Of a stretch of DNA of 22,216 nt, positions 14,171 to 22,216 are shown in pieces; position 1 is the first letter of the stretch, and each line of letters starts with the position of its first letter. The notes beneath the pieces were generated by a model. It searched no databases. It was not told where the DNA came from and saw nothing but the letters and a program-made list of their open reading frames with translations. The stretch is taken from positions 1-22,216 of the forward strand of contig JAKSDL010000129.1 of NCBI GenBank assembly GCA_022360105.1. The letters are read 5' to 3'. The position numbers and the translations under genes are program-made. The DNA comes from Pseudomonadota bacterium. GTDB taxonomy: Bacteria; SAR324; XYD2-FULL-50-16; JAHJRI01.

Positions 14171-15127
14171 ATGATGGCAAATATGCAATGGGATGAGTTT
14201 CTGGTTAATGAACACGAAATGATAGAAAGGGCAATGGATGTATTGAAGAAGGAATTAAAAAAAGTCACTAAAGGAGAGCACGACTCATTTAGTTTAAAAC
14301 GCTCACTGGATTTTCTGATGGAGTTTGGAGATAAGATTCACAATAAAAAGGAAGAGGATTATTTATTTCCATTGATGATTGAGAGAGGCATCCCGAAAGA
14401 TGGTCCCATTCGGGTTATGCTTATGGAACACGATGCCGAGAGGGAATTGCTTGAGAAGATGAGTCAGGAAGTGGAGGCTTTGCAAAATGCATCCTCCGAG
14501 GAGAAAAATCAATTCAAGAAAAAAGGGCTGGATTACCTGACAATACGTGCCGAGCATATTTGGAAAGAAAATGATGTGTTGTATAAAATGGGTGCCAAGG
14601 TTCTGACGGATGAAGATAAAAAAGGATTGTTAGTCTCTTTCCAAAAAGTCAACGTAGAGCACTACGGAGAAGATGCGACAGAGAAGTTTGCAAACATGCT
14701 CGAAGAGGTGGAGAAAGGTGGCAAGGGCAGAACAAGTCTGGTGAACAATCTCAGCTATGAGCAAATCGATGCCATCATGGAGACGTTGCCGGTTGAAGTT
14801 ACTTTTGTAGATGCGGATGATGTGGTGGCTTATTTCAACAGGTTGGACAAGGAAAAAATATTTGTTCGTACCCGCTCTGTCATTGGCCGGAGAGTCGAGA
14901 AGTGCCACCCTGCCAAGAGTGTGCACATGGTGGAGCAGATTGTCCAGGGATTTAAGGATGGCACGAGAGACAAAGCTGACTTTTGGATCGATTTCAAAGA
15001 CGATAAGATCTTAATCCGCTATTTCCCGGTTCGAAATGAAAAGGGTGATTATATGGGCGTATTGGAAGTAACCCAGGAAGTAGGTTGGATTCAAAAGCTG
15101 GAAGGTCAGAAAAGGCTGTTGGATTGA
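14171..15127 (+). CDS. Hemerythrin-like plus PAS domain protein (DUF438-type)
   Basis: A 318-residue cytoplasmic protein. Residues 5-160 form a hemerythrin (HHE) domain with candidate diiron ligands H15, H57-x3-E61, H87 and H129-x3-E133. Residues 195-312 form a PAS domain (TFVDADDVVAYFN near 211-223, KCHPAKSVHMVEQI near 244-257, YFPVRNEKGDYMGVLEVTQ). The order HHE then PAS, with the CHP motif, matches the DUF438 family, which is often found with anaerobic and nitrosative-stress genes. The diiron site probably senses or binds O2 or NO, and the PAS domain probably binds a cofactor or partner; both are inference, and no output domain follows. Two ATGs are possible (14171 and 14174); GGAG at 14163 is better spaced for the second. 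It is divergent from the NapH-like gene with shared control sites, and a hairpin follows the stop. Confidence 0.88.
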   Translation: MMANMQWDEFLVNEHEMIERAMDVLKKELKKVTKGEHDSFSLKRSLDFLMEFGDKIHNKKEEDYLFPLMIERGIPKDGPIRVMLMEHDAERELLEKMSQEVEALQNASSEEKNQFKKKGLDYLTIRAEHIWKENDVLYKMGAKVLTDEDKKGLLVSFQKVNVEHYGEDATEKFANMLEEVEKGGKGRTSLVNNLSYEQIDAIMETLPVEVTFVDADDVVAYFNRLDKEKIFVRTRSVIGRRVEKCHPAKSVHMVEQIVQGFKDGTRDKADFWIDFKDDKILIRYFPVRNEKGDYMGVLEVTQEVGWIQKLEGQKRLLD

Positions 15128-15131
15128 CCAG

Positions 15132-15168
15132 GGTGAAGAAGCGACTGTTGTTTTTCTCGCTTCTCACC
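15132..15168. terminator. Hairpin between convergent genes
   Basis: The left arm 15132-15144 and right arm 15157-15168 form a 12-bp stem with a single bulged A, around a loop rich in T. It sits in the 55-nt gap between the convergent hemerythrin-PAS and metallo-hydrolase genes, so it could end both transcripts. Neither side has a clear trailing U-tract. Confidence 0.5.
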
Positions 15169-15182
15169 AGCGGTGCAGAACC

Positions 15183-16028
15183 TCAATTAAATTCCACTTC
15201 CCGATCAAATTGAATCCATCTTGGACCTTCCTTAACTGTTGCTGCAGTGATGTTTGGGTCATGTTCAAAAAACAGAATCCAGTTTTCACGTACGGCTTTG
15301 CGCAGAAAATAGTCTTTTTCAGGAAACAGATCCAGCGGTTTGTTATCATAGGCCATATGCCAGTTGACAGGGATGTGAGCCGAGGTAGGTACCAGGTCTG
15401 CACAGAAAAACAGGGATTGGTCCTGTCCTTTCACCACAACGTGCTGTTGCGCGATGGTGTGACCATAAGAGGCCATTAACTCGATCCCTTCAAACAACGT
15501 AATGGAGCCGTCAATCAACTGAAGTTGATTGTGGGAGCCGAGGGGCATGTAGTCATCCGTAATATAACTGGCCACATCTCGCTCATGAGGGTTACAGGCT
15601 TGTTCCCATTGTTCAGTTTGCACGTAATACTGGGCGTTGGGGAAAGTAGGTTCCACTTTATCTCCAATCTTAACAGTGGAACCGCCTGTGTGATCCAGAT
15701 GAAGATGAGTTAAAATGACATCGGTAATGTGATGCACATCCAATTCGAATCCGCTCAGAATCAAATTCATATCGATTGGGTTGTTCTCAATTCCATAATA
15801 GAACATTAACTCCTGGGACAGCTTATTGCCGAAGCCTGTGTCAACAATAATGTTTCTGTCATTACCCTGGATTAGCAGGGAGCGTGTCTTGAGTCGAACC
15901 CGGTTCGAATCGTCAACGACCATTTGTGATTGCCATTCCAGCTTGGGTATAATACCAAACATGGCGCCACCATCCACCCAGAATTCTCCTAAATCCAGGG
16001 CATGGCATTCATAATCTCCGAATATCAT
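15183..16028 (-). CDS. Metallo-beta-lactamase-fold hydrolase
   Basis: A 281-residue dizinc hydrolase. The motif HLHLDHTGG gives H108, H110, D112 and H113; G-H190-T, D211 in FFCADLVP and H256 in FFEHD complete the usual metal ligand set. The size and the VDTGFGNKL and ILTHLHLDHTGG contexts resemble the lactonase-like (quorum-quenching) and general MBL-hydrolase branch rather than true beta-lactamases; the substrate cannot be read from sequence. No signal peptide is seen, so it is probably cytoplasmic. The ATG is preceded by GGAGAATAACTGA. An unrecognised gene on the same strand ends 67 nt upstream, suggesting cotranscription. The hemerythrin-PAS gene converges from the other side. Confidence 0.88.
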   Translation of the reverse strand: MIFGDYECHALDLGEFWVDGGAMFGIIPKLEWQSQMVVDDSNRVRLKTRSLLIQGNDRNIIVDTGFGNKLSQELMFYYGIENNPIDMNLILSGFELDVHHITDVILTHLHLDHTGGSTVKIGDKVEPTFPNAQYYVQTEQWEQACNPHERDVASYITDDYMPLGSHNQLQLIDGSITLFEGIELMASYGHTIAQQHVVVKGQDQSLFFCADLVPTSAHIPVNWHMAYDNKPLDLFPEKDYFLRKAVRENWILFFEHDPNITAATVKEGPRWIQFDREVEFN

Positions 16029-16095
16029 TCAGTTATTCTCCGTTAAATATAAACATTCCCTGCTTTCCCATGAGGACAGAGGGGGTGAGTTTCAA

Positions 16096-16842
16096 CTAAT
16101 CATGTCTGTAGTTTCTGTATTCATCTAATTTAATGGGAGTTGCCCGGTGTTTGCCACGACGATCCAGAATATCTATGGAAAGTTGATCCGGTGTCAATCC
16201 GTCATTTCTTAGTTCTTGAATGATTCTGTCTCTCAAATCATAAAAACCGGCCGGACCTCTTCTGATTGAACACCGCTTTAAAATTGGAATTACCAGCTTA
16301 AAAAAAGTATTAATATCAACCGGGGGAAATTTGGTTTCCAAGTAATGGTTTTTCATTGTTTTGAAAGTTGAGAATAGCTCCTCCGGATTTCTACCTTTAT
16401 TGAGCTCGATACCCAATTTAATCAATTCCAAGGCGTTGCTGAAATGTCCCTTTAACTTCCGGTTGATCTGGTTTGCTCTTAGGAGCACATAATCATTGAT
16501 CATCTTGTCGGGAAATGGTGTTTCCAGGAAATTATCCAACAACCTGTCAGATTTAGAAAACACCAAACGAGAGAGCCGTTCCAATGATTTGGAATTTACC
16601 CCTTCGGCATGAGTTGCAATATATTTCTTGTTATCAATTTCCAGCTTGCTAAAAATGAGTCTGGTAGATTCTCTGCCCGGTTTTATCGAATACCTGTGTT
16701 CAAGAAATGCCAGATATTCAACCAGATAGTCCACAGGAAGACTGCTGATGGTTTTTAAGATCTCCCGGGGACCTGGCTTTTGGTTGCGCTGCTCCCTGAT
16801 GACAGCATTAAAATCTCTGGCAGCATCATTGTCGGCTCCCAC
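16096..16842 (-). CDS. Hypothetical protein, unrecognised
   Basis: A 248-residue soluble, charged protein that I do not recognise. It is predominantly helical by eye, with no signal peptide, membrane segment, metal-binding cluster or nucleotide-binding motif. There is a single cysteine (in LKRCSIRRGPAG). The N-terminal part is KPGPREILKTISSLPVDYLVEYLAFLEHR-like and amphipathic (not catalytic-looking), and the C-terminus is basic and tyrosine-rich (DEYRNYRHD). The start is GTG at 16842, supported by the ribosome binding site AGGAG seven nucleotides before it. It lies between a chemotaxis transducer and a metallo-hydrolase, all on the minus strand, which leaves signalling or a housekeeping role open. 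The frame is long, has a good start and no overlap, so it is very likely a real gene. Confidence 0.75.
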   Translation of the reverse strand: MGADNDAARDFNAVIREQRNQKPGPREILKTISSLPVDYLVEYLAFLEHRYSIKPGRESTRLIFSKLEIDNKKYIATHAEGVNSKSLERLSRLVFSKSDRLLDNFLETPFPDKMINDYVLLRANQINRKLKGHFSNALELIKLGIELNKGRNPEELFSTFKTMKNHYLETKFPPVDINTFFKLVIPILKRCSIRRGPAGFYDLRDRIIQELRNDGLTPDQLSIDILDRRGKHRATPIKLDEYRNYRHD

Positions 16843-16939
16843 GGTTATCTCCTGAAGAGTCTTCCCACTTTTTTTGCAAAGCTGCAGGATGATTAGTAAT
16901 AACCAAGAAACATCGGAAAACCAAGCCCTGTGAAATCGG

Positions 16940-16982
16940 TTTGCTAAGACAGCAAATCAAGCTCGAATCGGTAATTCGAGCT
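16940..16982 (-). terminator. Paired hairpins downstream of the chemotaxis transducer gene
   Basis: AGCTCGAAT (16960-16968) and ATTCGAGCT (16974-16982) make a perfect 9-bp stem with a 5-nt loop. Immediately beyond it, TTTGCT (16940-16945) and AGCAAA (16951-16956) make a 6-bp stem. They start about 30 nt after the stop codon on the minus strand. No long U-tract follows, so termination is plausible but not certain. Confidence 0.4.
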
Positions 16983-17012
16983 AAAGATACCAATAACCGT
17001 TAGGTGGAAATA

Positions 17013-18743
17013 TCAATATTTCCCGAATTCGTCATCGTCAAGAACGATTTTATTTGATTTGGCAGCCGGTTTCGGCTTTTCCGGTTTAGTTGGTGTCACT
17101 GGTTTTACCGGTTTGTCTTCTTTCCTGTCAAATTGAGGAACCGGCGGTTGTTGAGAGCTATTACTGCGTGGCTTGTGAATTTTGCGGAGAATCGGTTTTG
17201 CGGGAACTTGTGTATGTTGTGAACCTTTGAATTTAAAGACTGACAGCAGATCTTTTAAAACGTTGGATTGATTAGTCAACTCCAGGGAGGCGGAGGAAGT
17301 CTCTTCCGAAACTGATGAGTTTTGCTGAACTACGCCATTCACGTGCTCCAGGCCTTTGTTGATTTCCGAAATTCCGTTTTTCTGATCTTGTGAACCGGAA
17401 GCGATTTCAGCCACCAGGTCATTTACTTTTTTAATGCTATCGCTGATTTGGGAAAACACCTCGGCGGTATGACCGGCTTTTTCTACTCCTTTTTCCACTT
17501 CTTTAGTGGATGCTTCGATCAGTTCAGTGGTGTCTTTAGCTGCTTCTGCACTGCGGCTGGCCAGACTTCTCACTTCATCAGCGACAACTGCGAAACCTTT
17601 TCCGTATTTACCGGCACGTGCCGCTTCAACTGCCGCGTTTAAAGCCAGCAGGTTGGTTTGAAAGGCAATCTCATCAATGACTTTAATCACTTTGGAAACA
17701 TTGGCACTGGTGTCGTTAATCTGTTTAATAGATTCCAGCATCTCTTCCATTTGGGCATTACCCTTTTCAACTATATCAAGAGTGTGATCGGCCAGTTGTC
17801 TGGATTGGGAGGCATTGTCCGTGTTGGTTTTAATTTGACCTTCAATTTCCCCCATGGAGGAAGAGATCTCTTCCACACTGGCAGCTTGCTTGGTGTTTCC
17901 TGTAGCAAGAGTTTGGACGGCCGTTGAGAGCTCCTCTGCGTTACTGTGGATAGCTACCCCAACCTGCGAGACCTTGGACAAGGTATTTCCAAGCAATTCC
18001 ATGGTTTGGTTGACGGAAGTTTTCAGTTCGGCCAGATCACCTTCAAATTCCGAGCTGATTTGATTGGAAAGGTCAGACTTTGCGGCTGCTGACATTACCA
18101 GCTTTACCTCAGCTAAAACTCTCTGAATCTCTTGGTCTTTCCTGTCCGACAGCTTTTTATTTTCGATAAAATTATTAAAGTTCTGATGGCTGATCGATTC
18201 ATTAATTCCAGTCAGGATGGTTCCAACGAGAGTCACTACAAAGTATGCGATATAAACGCTGACCTCATCGGATGTCAGTGGTCTATCAATTCCAAAGCCG
18301 CTCAGCCTCGCTGAAAGCTGGACCAACACAATTCCTGTCGCAGCTAAACCCCAAAGAACTCCCATTCTGGGACCGGTTAAAGTAAAGCCTAAAATCACAA
18401 CCAGAAACATATTTACCAGGTTCGGACTGGTTGCCGCGTTATCATCAATTTGCACAATAACAACCAGAAGCAGAAACAGAAGCCCCAGCATACTGTTGGC
18501 AGAAAGCGCAAGTGACCCGGTGTATTTTAGCAATAATACGGAACCAACCATCAACAGGCTGACGAAAACGACAATCAAAGTTTCAATATATTCCGCTTGA
18601 GACAAGGAACGGAAGCAATTCAAAAAGACGGCTATCGCGACAAACATACCAATACCGACTATTTTCTTGGCCCTGGTATACAGTATCGGGTCTTTTTTGA
18701 GTTTTTCAGGAATGAACCAGTTAAGCTTTGCCACCATGCTCAT
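17013..18743 (-). CDS. Methyl-accepting chemotaxis protein with six-TM sensor domain
   Basis: A 576-residue transducer. Six hydrophobic segments lie near residues 28-44, 52-72, 83-99, 107-123, 127-145 and 161-180, with no large periplasmic domain, so this is a MASE-like membrane sensor and not a classic ligand-binding pocket. A HAMP-like linker follows (about 200-255), then the cytoplasmic signalling domain with the conserved hairpin tip [21 protein letters not shown] and [13 protein letters not shown] (about 358-395). The C-terminus is unusual: a Lys/Pro/Gln-rich linker of about 60 residues ends in LDDDEFGKY, an arrangement that resembles a flexible tether with a terminal docking peptide for CheR/CheB-type enzymes; that reading is inference. 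The ATG has GGAGATGTTTT in front. There are no other che genes in the window. It is divergent from the histidine kinase gene. Confidence 0.92.
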   Translation of the reverse strand: MSMVAKLNWFIPEKLKKDPILYTRAKKIVGIGMFVAIAVFLNCFRSLSQAEYIETLIVVFVSLLMVGSVLLLKYTGSLALSANSMLGLLFLLLVVIVQIDDNAATSPNLVNMFLVVILGFTLTGPRMGVLWGLAATGIVLVQLSARLSGFGIDRPLTSDEVSVYIAYFVVTLVGTILTGINESISHQNFNNFIENKKLSDRKDQEIQRVLAEVKLVMSAAAKSDLSNQISSEFEGDLAELKTSVNQTMELLGNTLSKVSQVGVAIHSNAEELSTAVQTLATGNTKQAASVEEISSSMGEIEGQIKTNTDNASQSRQLADHTLDIVEKGNAQMEEMLESIKQINDTSANVSKVIKVIDEIAFQTNLLALNAAVEAARAGKYGKGFAVVADEVRSLASRSAEAAKDTTELIEASTKEVEKGVEKAGHTAEVFSQISDSIKKVNDLVAEIASGSQDQKNGISEINKGLEHVNGVVQQNSSVSEETSSASLELTNQSNVLKDLLSVFKFKGSQHTQVPAKPILRKIHKPRSNSSQQPPVPQFDRKEDKPVKPVTPTKPEKPKPAAKSNKIVLDDDEFGKY

Positions 18744-19061
18744 AAAACATCTCCGAGGCGTTTATTTGACTTGGATTTCGTATTAAATACGTTATGTTAA
18801 TGAATAATGAACTCTTAATTATCTGTGTACTGCTAATGTTCGATTAATCGCCGGTCTACTAAATAATTCTCAATTTATGACTTTTATAAATAAGCTGTCA
18901 AAGAAAAGTTTAGTAGTTCTATGGTAACATATCGTTGAATCCCAACGCAAAAGTTTCCAAACGATACGCAGAACCACCTGATAATCCCTTTGGGCTGCTG
19001 CGCGTTCCACAAAATCTTACAAACCTACATTTTCTTGTAGTCAACTTATCAATAAAGAAAA

Positions 19062-19091
19062 ATGACAAGGTTTGAAAATTTTGTTTATAAT
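19062..19091 (+). promoter_or_regulatory. Candidate sigma-70-type promoter for the histidine kinase
   Basis: ATGACA and a perfect TATAAT are separated by 18 nt, about 60 nt before the histidine kinase ATG. This is the best promoter-like pair in the 406-nt divergent gap 18744-19149, which is otherwise AT-rich and holds a CGATTAATCG palindrome near 18840 but no gene that I can see. Confidence 0.35.
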
Positions 19092-19149
19092 TGTTCATTG
19101 TGTTAAGTCCCAGTTTTAGTTATGCCAATGTTGATGCTGTTCCGCTGCC

Positions 19150-21405
19150 ATGTTGCCTAAATTCATTATTACGGTTTTTCTGTGCTTGGTGTTGCTGTTG
19201 ACAGGGTGCGTTGATCCCGGGAGCGGCAAGAGAACGCCCCGGGTGGAAAATGGATTGTTGGATCTGTCCGGGTGGGACTTTTCAAATTCGGGTGTTATCT
19301 CACCCAGGGGACAGTGGGCATTCTATAAAAATAGGTATATGGCCCTGGCTGGAGAAAAAGCCAGGACGGCCATACCGGTAGATGCTTTTATAAACGTCCC
19401 CGGCAGGTGGAGTAACTACAAAGATCTAAATGGAGATGCCATCTCGCCTTATGGGTTTGCAACCTATCATCTTAAAATAATCAACTCAAGTCCACTTCCC
19501 GATTCTACCGATCTTGTCATCTACCTGCCCCATGTGAGGGCTGCTTCCGAGCTGTATATCAAGACTGAAAACCAGGCTATCCGTCTTACATCAAAAAACG
19601 GACAAACAGGTACCAGCAAAGAGACTTATAGGCCCTGGTACGGGGGGCTGAACGGAAAAATAGATCCCCGGGGGGTGACAGATGTATTTCTCCAGATCAG
19701 CAATTTTGATGATGCTGCAGTACAAGGGGTGGACGAACAATTTTATATCGGTACCAGCAAACAAATTGCGAAATTGAAAAATTCCCGTCGCCATAGGGAT
19801 TTTATTATGCTGGGGATGATCATCTTTGCCGGGGCTTTTATGCTGGTGTTTTTTCCCCTGCGAAGGTCAGAACTGGCCCCGCTCTGGCTAGGATTGTTTA
19901 GCCTGTCATTTGCCTTGAGAATCTATGTTTTAAGATTATACGCATTTGAATACCTGGCGAATACTGCTTGCTATGAAGTTCTTTTTCGAGCCAATTATTT
20001 CACCGTTTACATGCTTACAATCACCTATATTGCTTTCTTGCGTTCTGTTTTCCCCAACCAGTTTGCCAGGTCAATAGCTGTTATATGTTATACTATCGCT
20101 CTGTTATTCGGTCTTATTGTGCATTTGGCGCCACCGGCAGTCATCTCAAGTCTGCTGGATCCTTATACTGTCTTTTTGGTTTTGTGTTTTATCTGGGTTG
20201 GATACGGACAGTTAAAAACCATTATCATCAGGACTGATATCCTGTCCGTCATGACTCTTGTTGGTTCGTCCATCATTATTATCACCACCGGATATGATAT
20301 TATTACTAATTTATTGGGCTATGAACTTCAAAATATCATGCAATTTGGCATTACCCTTAACATTCTATGCATGTCTATTGTCGTTTCTGTGCACAATGCC
20401 AGGGAAAGAAACCGGGTTGAGCGACTGACGGCGGAACTGAGCCAGGAGGTGGAAATAAGGAAAAATGCGGAGAAAGAGATCAGCATGCTGTATCGTCAAC
20501 TGGCTGATCGTGCCATAAGCACTGACGTTAAACTTCAAATGACTGAAAAGGAACTGCTTAAATCGGAACATAAAACGGAAATTGCTGATCTTACCACCGG
20601 TACCTTGCACAATGTTAAAAACGTCTTAACCAGTGTTAAAACATCAGCAGAACTGTTAAGGAATGCCATGAAGGGGCAGTTCGTTGAAGGCTATGTAAAA
20701 GCAGTCGATATGCTGAAAACAAAGATGGCAGGATTGATTGAACATACCAAGGAAGATCCCAAAGCCAAATTATTGTTTGAATATTTTGTAAAACTGGAAT
20801 CAGTGTTAGAAAGCGAGGAAAGGATCAACAACGACCATGTGGCAAGGATATTGGAGAAAATTAGGGCCATCGAAGAGATTATTAACTCCCAACAGCGATA
20901 TGGCGGAACCGAAAAAAACGAACCGATCGATCCGGTACTAGTGCTGGATGATGCCTTAAATATGCAGCTGGGAACCATGTCCAAGCGTCAGATCCGAATT
21001 AATCGGAAAATTGATCCTTTACCTCACATCAAGGTCGAGAAGGTTAAATTGTTGCATGTACTTATCAATCTGATCAAAAACGCCATAGAAGCCATGATTA
21101 ACACCCCGGAACAGCAAAAAATCATGACTGTGGAGACACACAATCAACATGAAAAAGTGCAAATTGTGGTCAGAGATAACGGACATGGCATTGCACCGCA
21201 CAACCTGGACAAGATTTTTTCACGGGGGTTTACAACAAAAAAGGAAGGTCATGGGTTTGGATTAAACAGTTCGTTTAATTATATAAATGAAATGGGTGGC
21301 ACTATAGCATGCAAAAGTGAAGGAGTGAACAAGGGTGCAACTTTCATTTTGGAGTTTGAACTGACTGACAAAAAAGGTAAAGAGCATGAAACAATTGATA
21401 AATGA
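19150..21405 (+). CDS. Sensor histidine kinase with 7TMR-DISM-type sensor
   Basis: A 751-residue membrane kinase. The N-terminus is a signal peptide ending in LLTGC (C20), a lipoprotein-type lipobox. Residues about 35-210 form an extracytoplasmic beta-rich domain like 7TMR-DISMED2 (GYWxF-like motif ISPRGQWAFYKN, VPGRWSNY, GFATYHLKI). Seven hydrophobic segments follow from about 215 to 420, then a coiled coil (RNRVERLTAELSQEVEIRKNAEKE-type heptads, about 418-475). The phosphoacceptor is H487 in TLHNVKNVLTSV, and the ATPase domain has NLIKNAIEAM (N box), DNGHGI (G1, near 676) and GHGFGLN (G2, near 700). The input ligand is unknown. The start is the first ATG after a stop in this frame and gives a good signal peptide, but the ribosome binding site is weak. 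No response regulator is adjacent. The 3' end overlaps the next gene by 20 nt. Confidence 0.92.
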   Translation: MLPKFIITVFLCLVLLLTGCVDPGSGKRTPRVENGLLDLSGWDFSNSGVISPRGQWAFYKNRYMALAGEKARTAIPVDAFINVPGRWSNYKDLNGDAISPYGFATYHLKIINSSPLPDSTDLVIYLPHVRAASELYIKTENQAIRLTSKNGQTGTSKETYRPWYGGLNGKIDPRGVTDVFLQISNFDDAAVQGVDEQFYIGTSKQIAKLKNSRRHRDFIMLGMIIFAGAFMLVFFPLRRSELAPLWLGLFSLSFALRIYVLRLYAFEYLANTACYEVLFRANYFTVYMLTITYIAFLRSVFPNQFARSIAVICYTIALLFGLIVHLAPPAVISSLLDPYTVFLVLCFIWVGYGQLKTIIIRTDILSVMTLVGSSIIIITTGYDIITNLLGYELQNIMQFGITLNILCMSIVVSVHNARERNRVERLTAELSQEVEIRKNAEKEISMLYRQLADRAISTDVKLQMTEKELLKSEHKTEIADLTTGTLHNVKNVLTSVKTSAELLRNAMKGQFVEGYVKAVDMLKTKMAGLIEHTKEDPKAKLLFEYFVKLESVLESEERINNDHVARILEKIRAIEEIINSQQRYGGTEKNEPIDPVLVLDDALNMQLGTMSKRQIRINRKIDPLPHIKVEKVKLLHVLINLIKNAIEAMINTPEQQKIMTVETHNQHEKVQIVVRDNGHGIAPHNLDKIFSRGFTTKKEGHGFGLNSSFNYINEMGGTIACKSEGVNKGATFILEFELTDKKGKEHETIDK

Positions 21406-21964
21406 ACCCCCTAGAATCCCCTTTTTGCTGCGAATTGGAATCTGGATCTCGGAAAAAATAGCCGGAAAACGAATGATTCCGGCCCGATTGCTTGCGTGGT
21501 CACCCAGATTGGCCCTGGGTGCTGCTTTTTTTGAATCGTTAGTGGTTCAAAAAGATCCCACTCTTTCCTCAAGACTGTTAAAGCTGGTACGAATGCAGGT
21601 TTCACTAAATGTTTCCTGCCCGTTTTGTATCGATATGAATTCCGCAAACAAGGAAGACTATAATATTACCTGGCAAGAAATTAAGACGATGCAGGGCGAC
21701 ATCCAAAATCATAATGTAGAATCTCTAAGCTCAAAGGAAAGGCTGGCAATGGAATTGGCCAATAGAGTGTCTCAAACGCCTCCCACGGTGGACGATAACT
21801 TCTCACAACGTCTGAAGACCTTGTTCTCCGAAAGGGAGATTTTGGTTTTACTGGCTACCGCAGCCCAGGTCAACTATTGGGCTCGACTTATTCAAACCAT
21901 GGGAATTGCCCCGGTCGGTTATTCGGATGATCCCAAAATCAGCATTCTGCAAAAACTGATGTAG
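21386..21964 (+). CDS. Carboxymuconolactone decarboxylase / AhpD-like family protein
   Basis: A 192-residue all-helical protein with the AhpD-like redox motif C78-PF-C81 in SLNVSCPFCIDMNSANKED. In AhpD the motif continues to a histidine (CxxCxxxH). Here the equivalent position is N85, so peroxidase-type chemistry may be altered. Family members range from decarboxylases to thiol-dependent hydroperoxide reductases; the CxxC favours a thiol redox role, and the substrate is unknown. The ATG at 21386 lies within the last codons of the histidine kinase gene, overlapping by 20 nt, with GGTAAAGAGC in front. This indicates translational coupling and a functional link between the membrane sensor and this redox protein. 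No signal peptide is obvious. Confidence 0.85.
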   Translation: MKQLINEPPRIPFLLRIGIWISEKIAGKRMIPARLLAWSPRLALGAAFFESLVVQKDPTLSSRLLKLVRMQVSLNVSCPFCIDMNSANKEDYNITWQEIKTMQGDIQNHNVESLSSKERLAMELANRVSQTPPTVDDNFSQRLKTLFSEREILVLLATAAQVNYWARLIQTMGIAPVGYSDDPKISILQKLM

Positions 21965-22050
21965 ACAATCTACATGTTTAATCCTTGTTGGGTTCTATCT
22001 TCCCGAACAATTTAAAAGTTCATGCCTGGTTGTCCGGTTGTCCGTTATCT

Positions 22051-22067
22051 AATGTCATTAACTCAAG
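22051..22067. repeat. Partial match to the terminus of the MITE-like element
   Basis: AATGTCATTAACTCAAG matches the left end of the element at 5981-5997 with one mismatch over 17 nt. No matching right arm is found before the window ends, so it could be a decayed end or the start of a second copy that runs past the window. Just upstream, GGTTGTCC is repeated in tandem (22028-22043). I see no gene in 21965-22216. Confidence 0.4.
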
Positions 22068-22216
22068 GTTCGCACCTGTTTTTGCAGGAGATGATTTATA
22101 TGCTGTAAAACCACCATCAGCTATTCAGTGAAAAGCATTTGGCTATTAGCGATCAGCTGCCAGCTTTGATACGACTCGCTTCGCTCCATTATTTTGAGTA
22201 TTCATGTAAACGTACC

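Noticed and set aside
13953..14180. Minus-strand open frame of 75 residues between the NapH-like and hemerythrin-PAS genes
   Set aside because: It overlaps the start of the hemerythrin-PAS gene and the TTGACTTAAGTCAA palindrome, lacks a ribosome binding site and resembles no protein.

Overview
The window is bacterial chromosomal DNA of moderate GC, roughly 43-45% by eye. It carries 16 well-supported protein genes, and I saw no tRNA, rRNA, CRISPR array or transposase. Most starts have clear Shine-Dalgarno sequences. The gene set fits an anaerobe or facultative anaerobe with heavy redox-stress defence: a ferredoxin-dependent 2-oxoacid oxidoreductase, rubredoxin, a flavin reductase-rubredoxin protein, two diiron ferritin-like proteins, a hemerythrin-PAS protein and a membrane polyferredoxin. 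A lipoprotein-type signal on a 7TM histidine kinase suggests a Gram-negative cell. An FCB or Calditrichota-like lineage is my guess; nothing here fixes the taxon.

The most important result is at 6901-7257. An ArsC-family (arsenate reductase, glutaredoxin-coupled) gene has an in-frame UGA exactly at codon 12, the catalytic cysteine position. The reading frame, the ribosome binding site, and the three active-site arginines (R60, R95, R108) are intact. This is best read as a selenocysteine protein that a standard gene caller truncates to a 98-residue fragment starting at an internal GTG. It implies that the organism decodes selenocysteine.

Layout. Positions 30-7257 are all on the minus strand: a ThDP-dependent acetolactate synthase-like enzyme, exonuclease III, rubredoxin, korB-korA (a tight operon), a high-molecular-weight rubredoxin, and the Sec-ArsC. 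The ArsC gene is divergent from lon (7676-10147, plus). Positions 10606-13782 are again minus: a ferritin-like protein, a rhodanese-ferritin fusion whose rhodanese nucleophile is Ser, and a NapH/NosR-type ferredoxin. A hemerythrin-PAS (DUF438-type) gene at 14171 is divergent from the ferredoxin. Next come a metallo-beta-lactamase-fold hydrolase, an unrecognised gene and a six-TM chemotaxis transducer (15183-18743, minus). The window ends with a 7TMR-DISM-type histidine kinase that overlaps a carboxymuconolactone decarboxylase/AhpD-like gene (19150-21964, plus).

Non-coding signals. An inverted repeat TTGTCTCA...TGAGACAA lies upstream of the Sec-ArsC and, nearly identical, upstream of the rhodanese-ferritin gene. 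A perfect CRP/FNR-type palindrome TTGACTTAAGTCAA lies between the NapH-like gene and the hemerythrin-PAS gene. A MITE-like element of about 129 bp has nested inverted repeats, and a family of REP-like hairpins is present in four copies.
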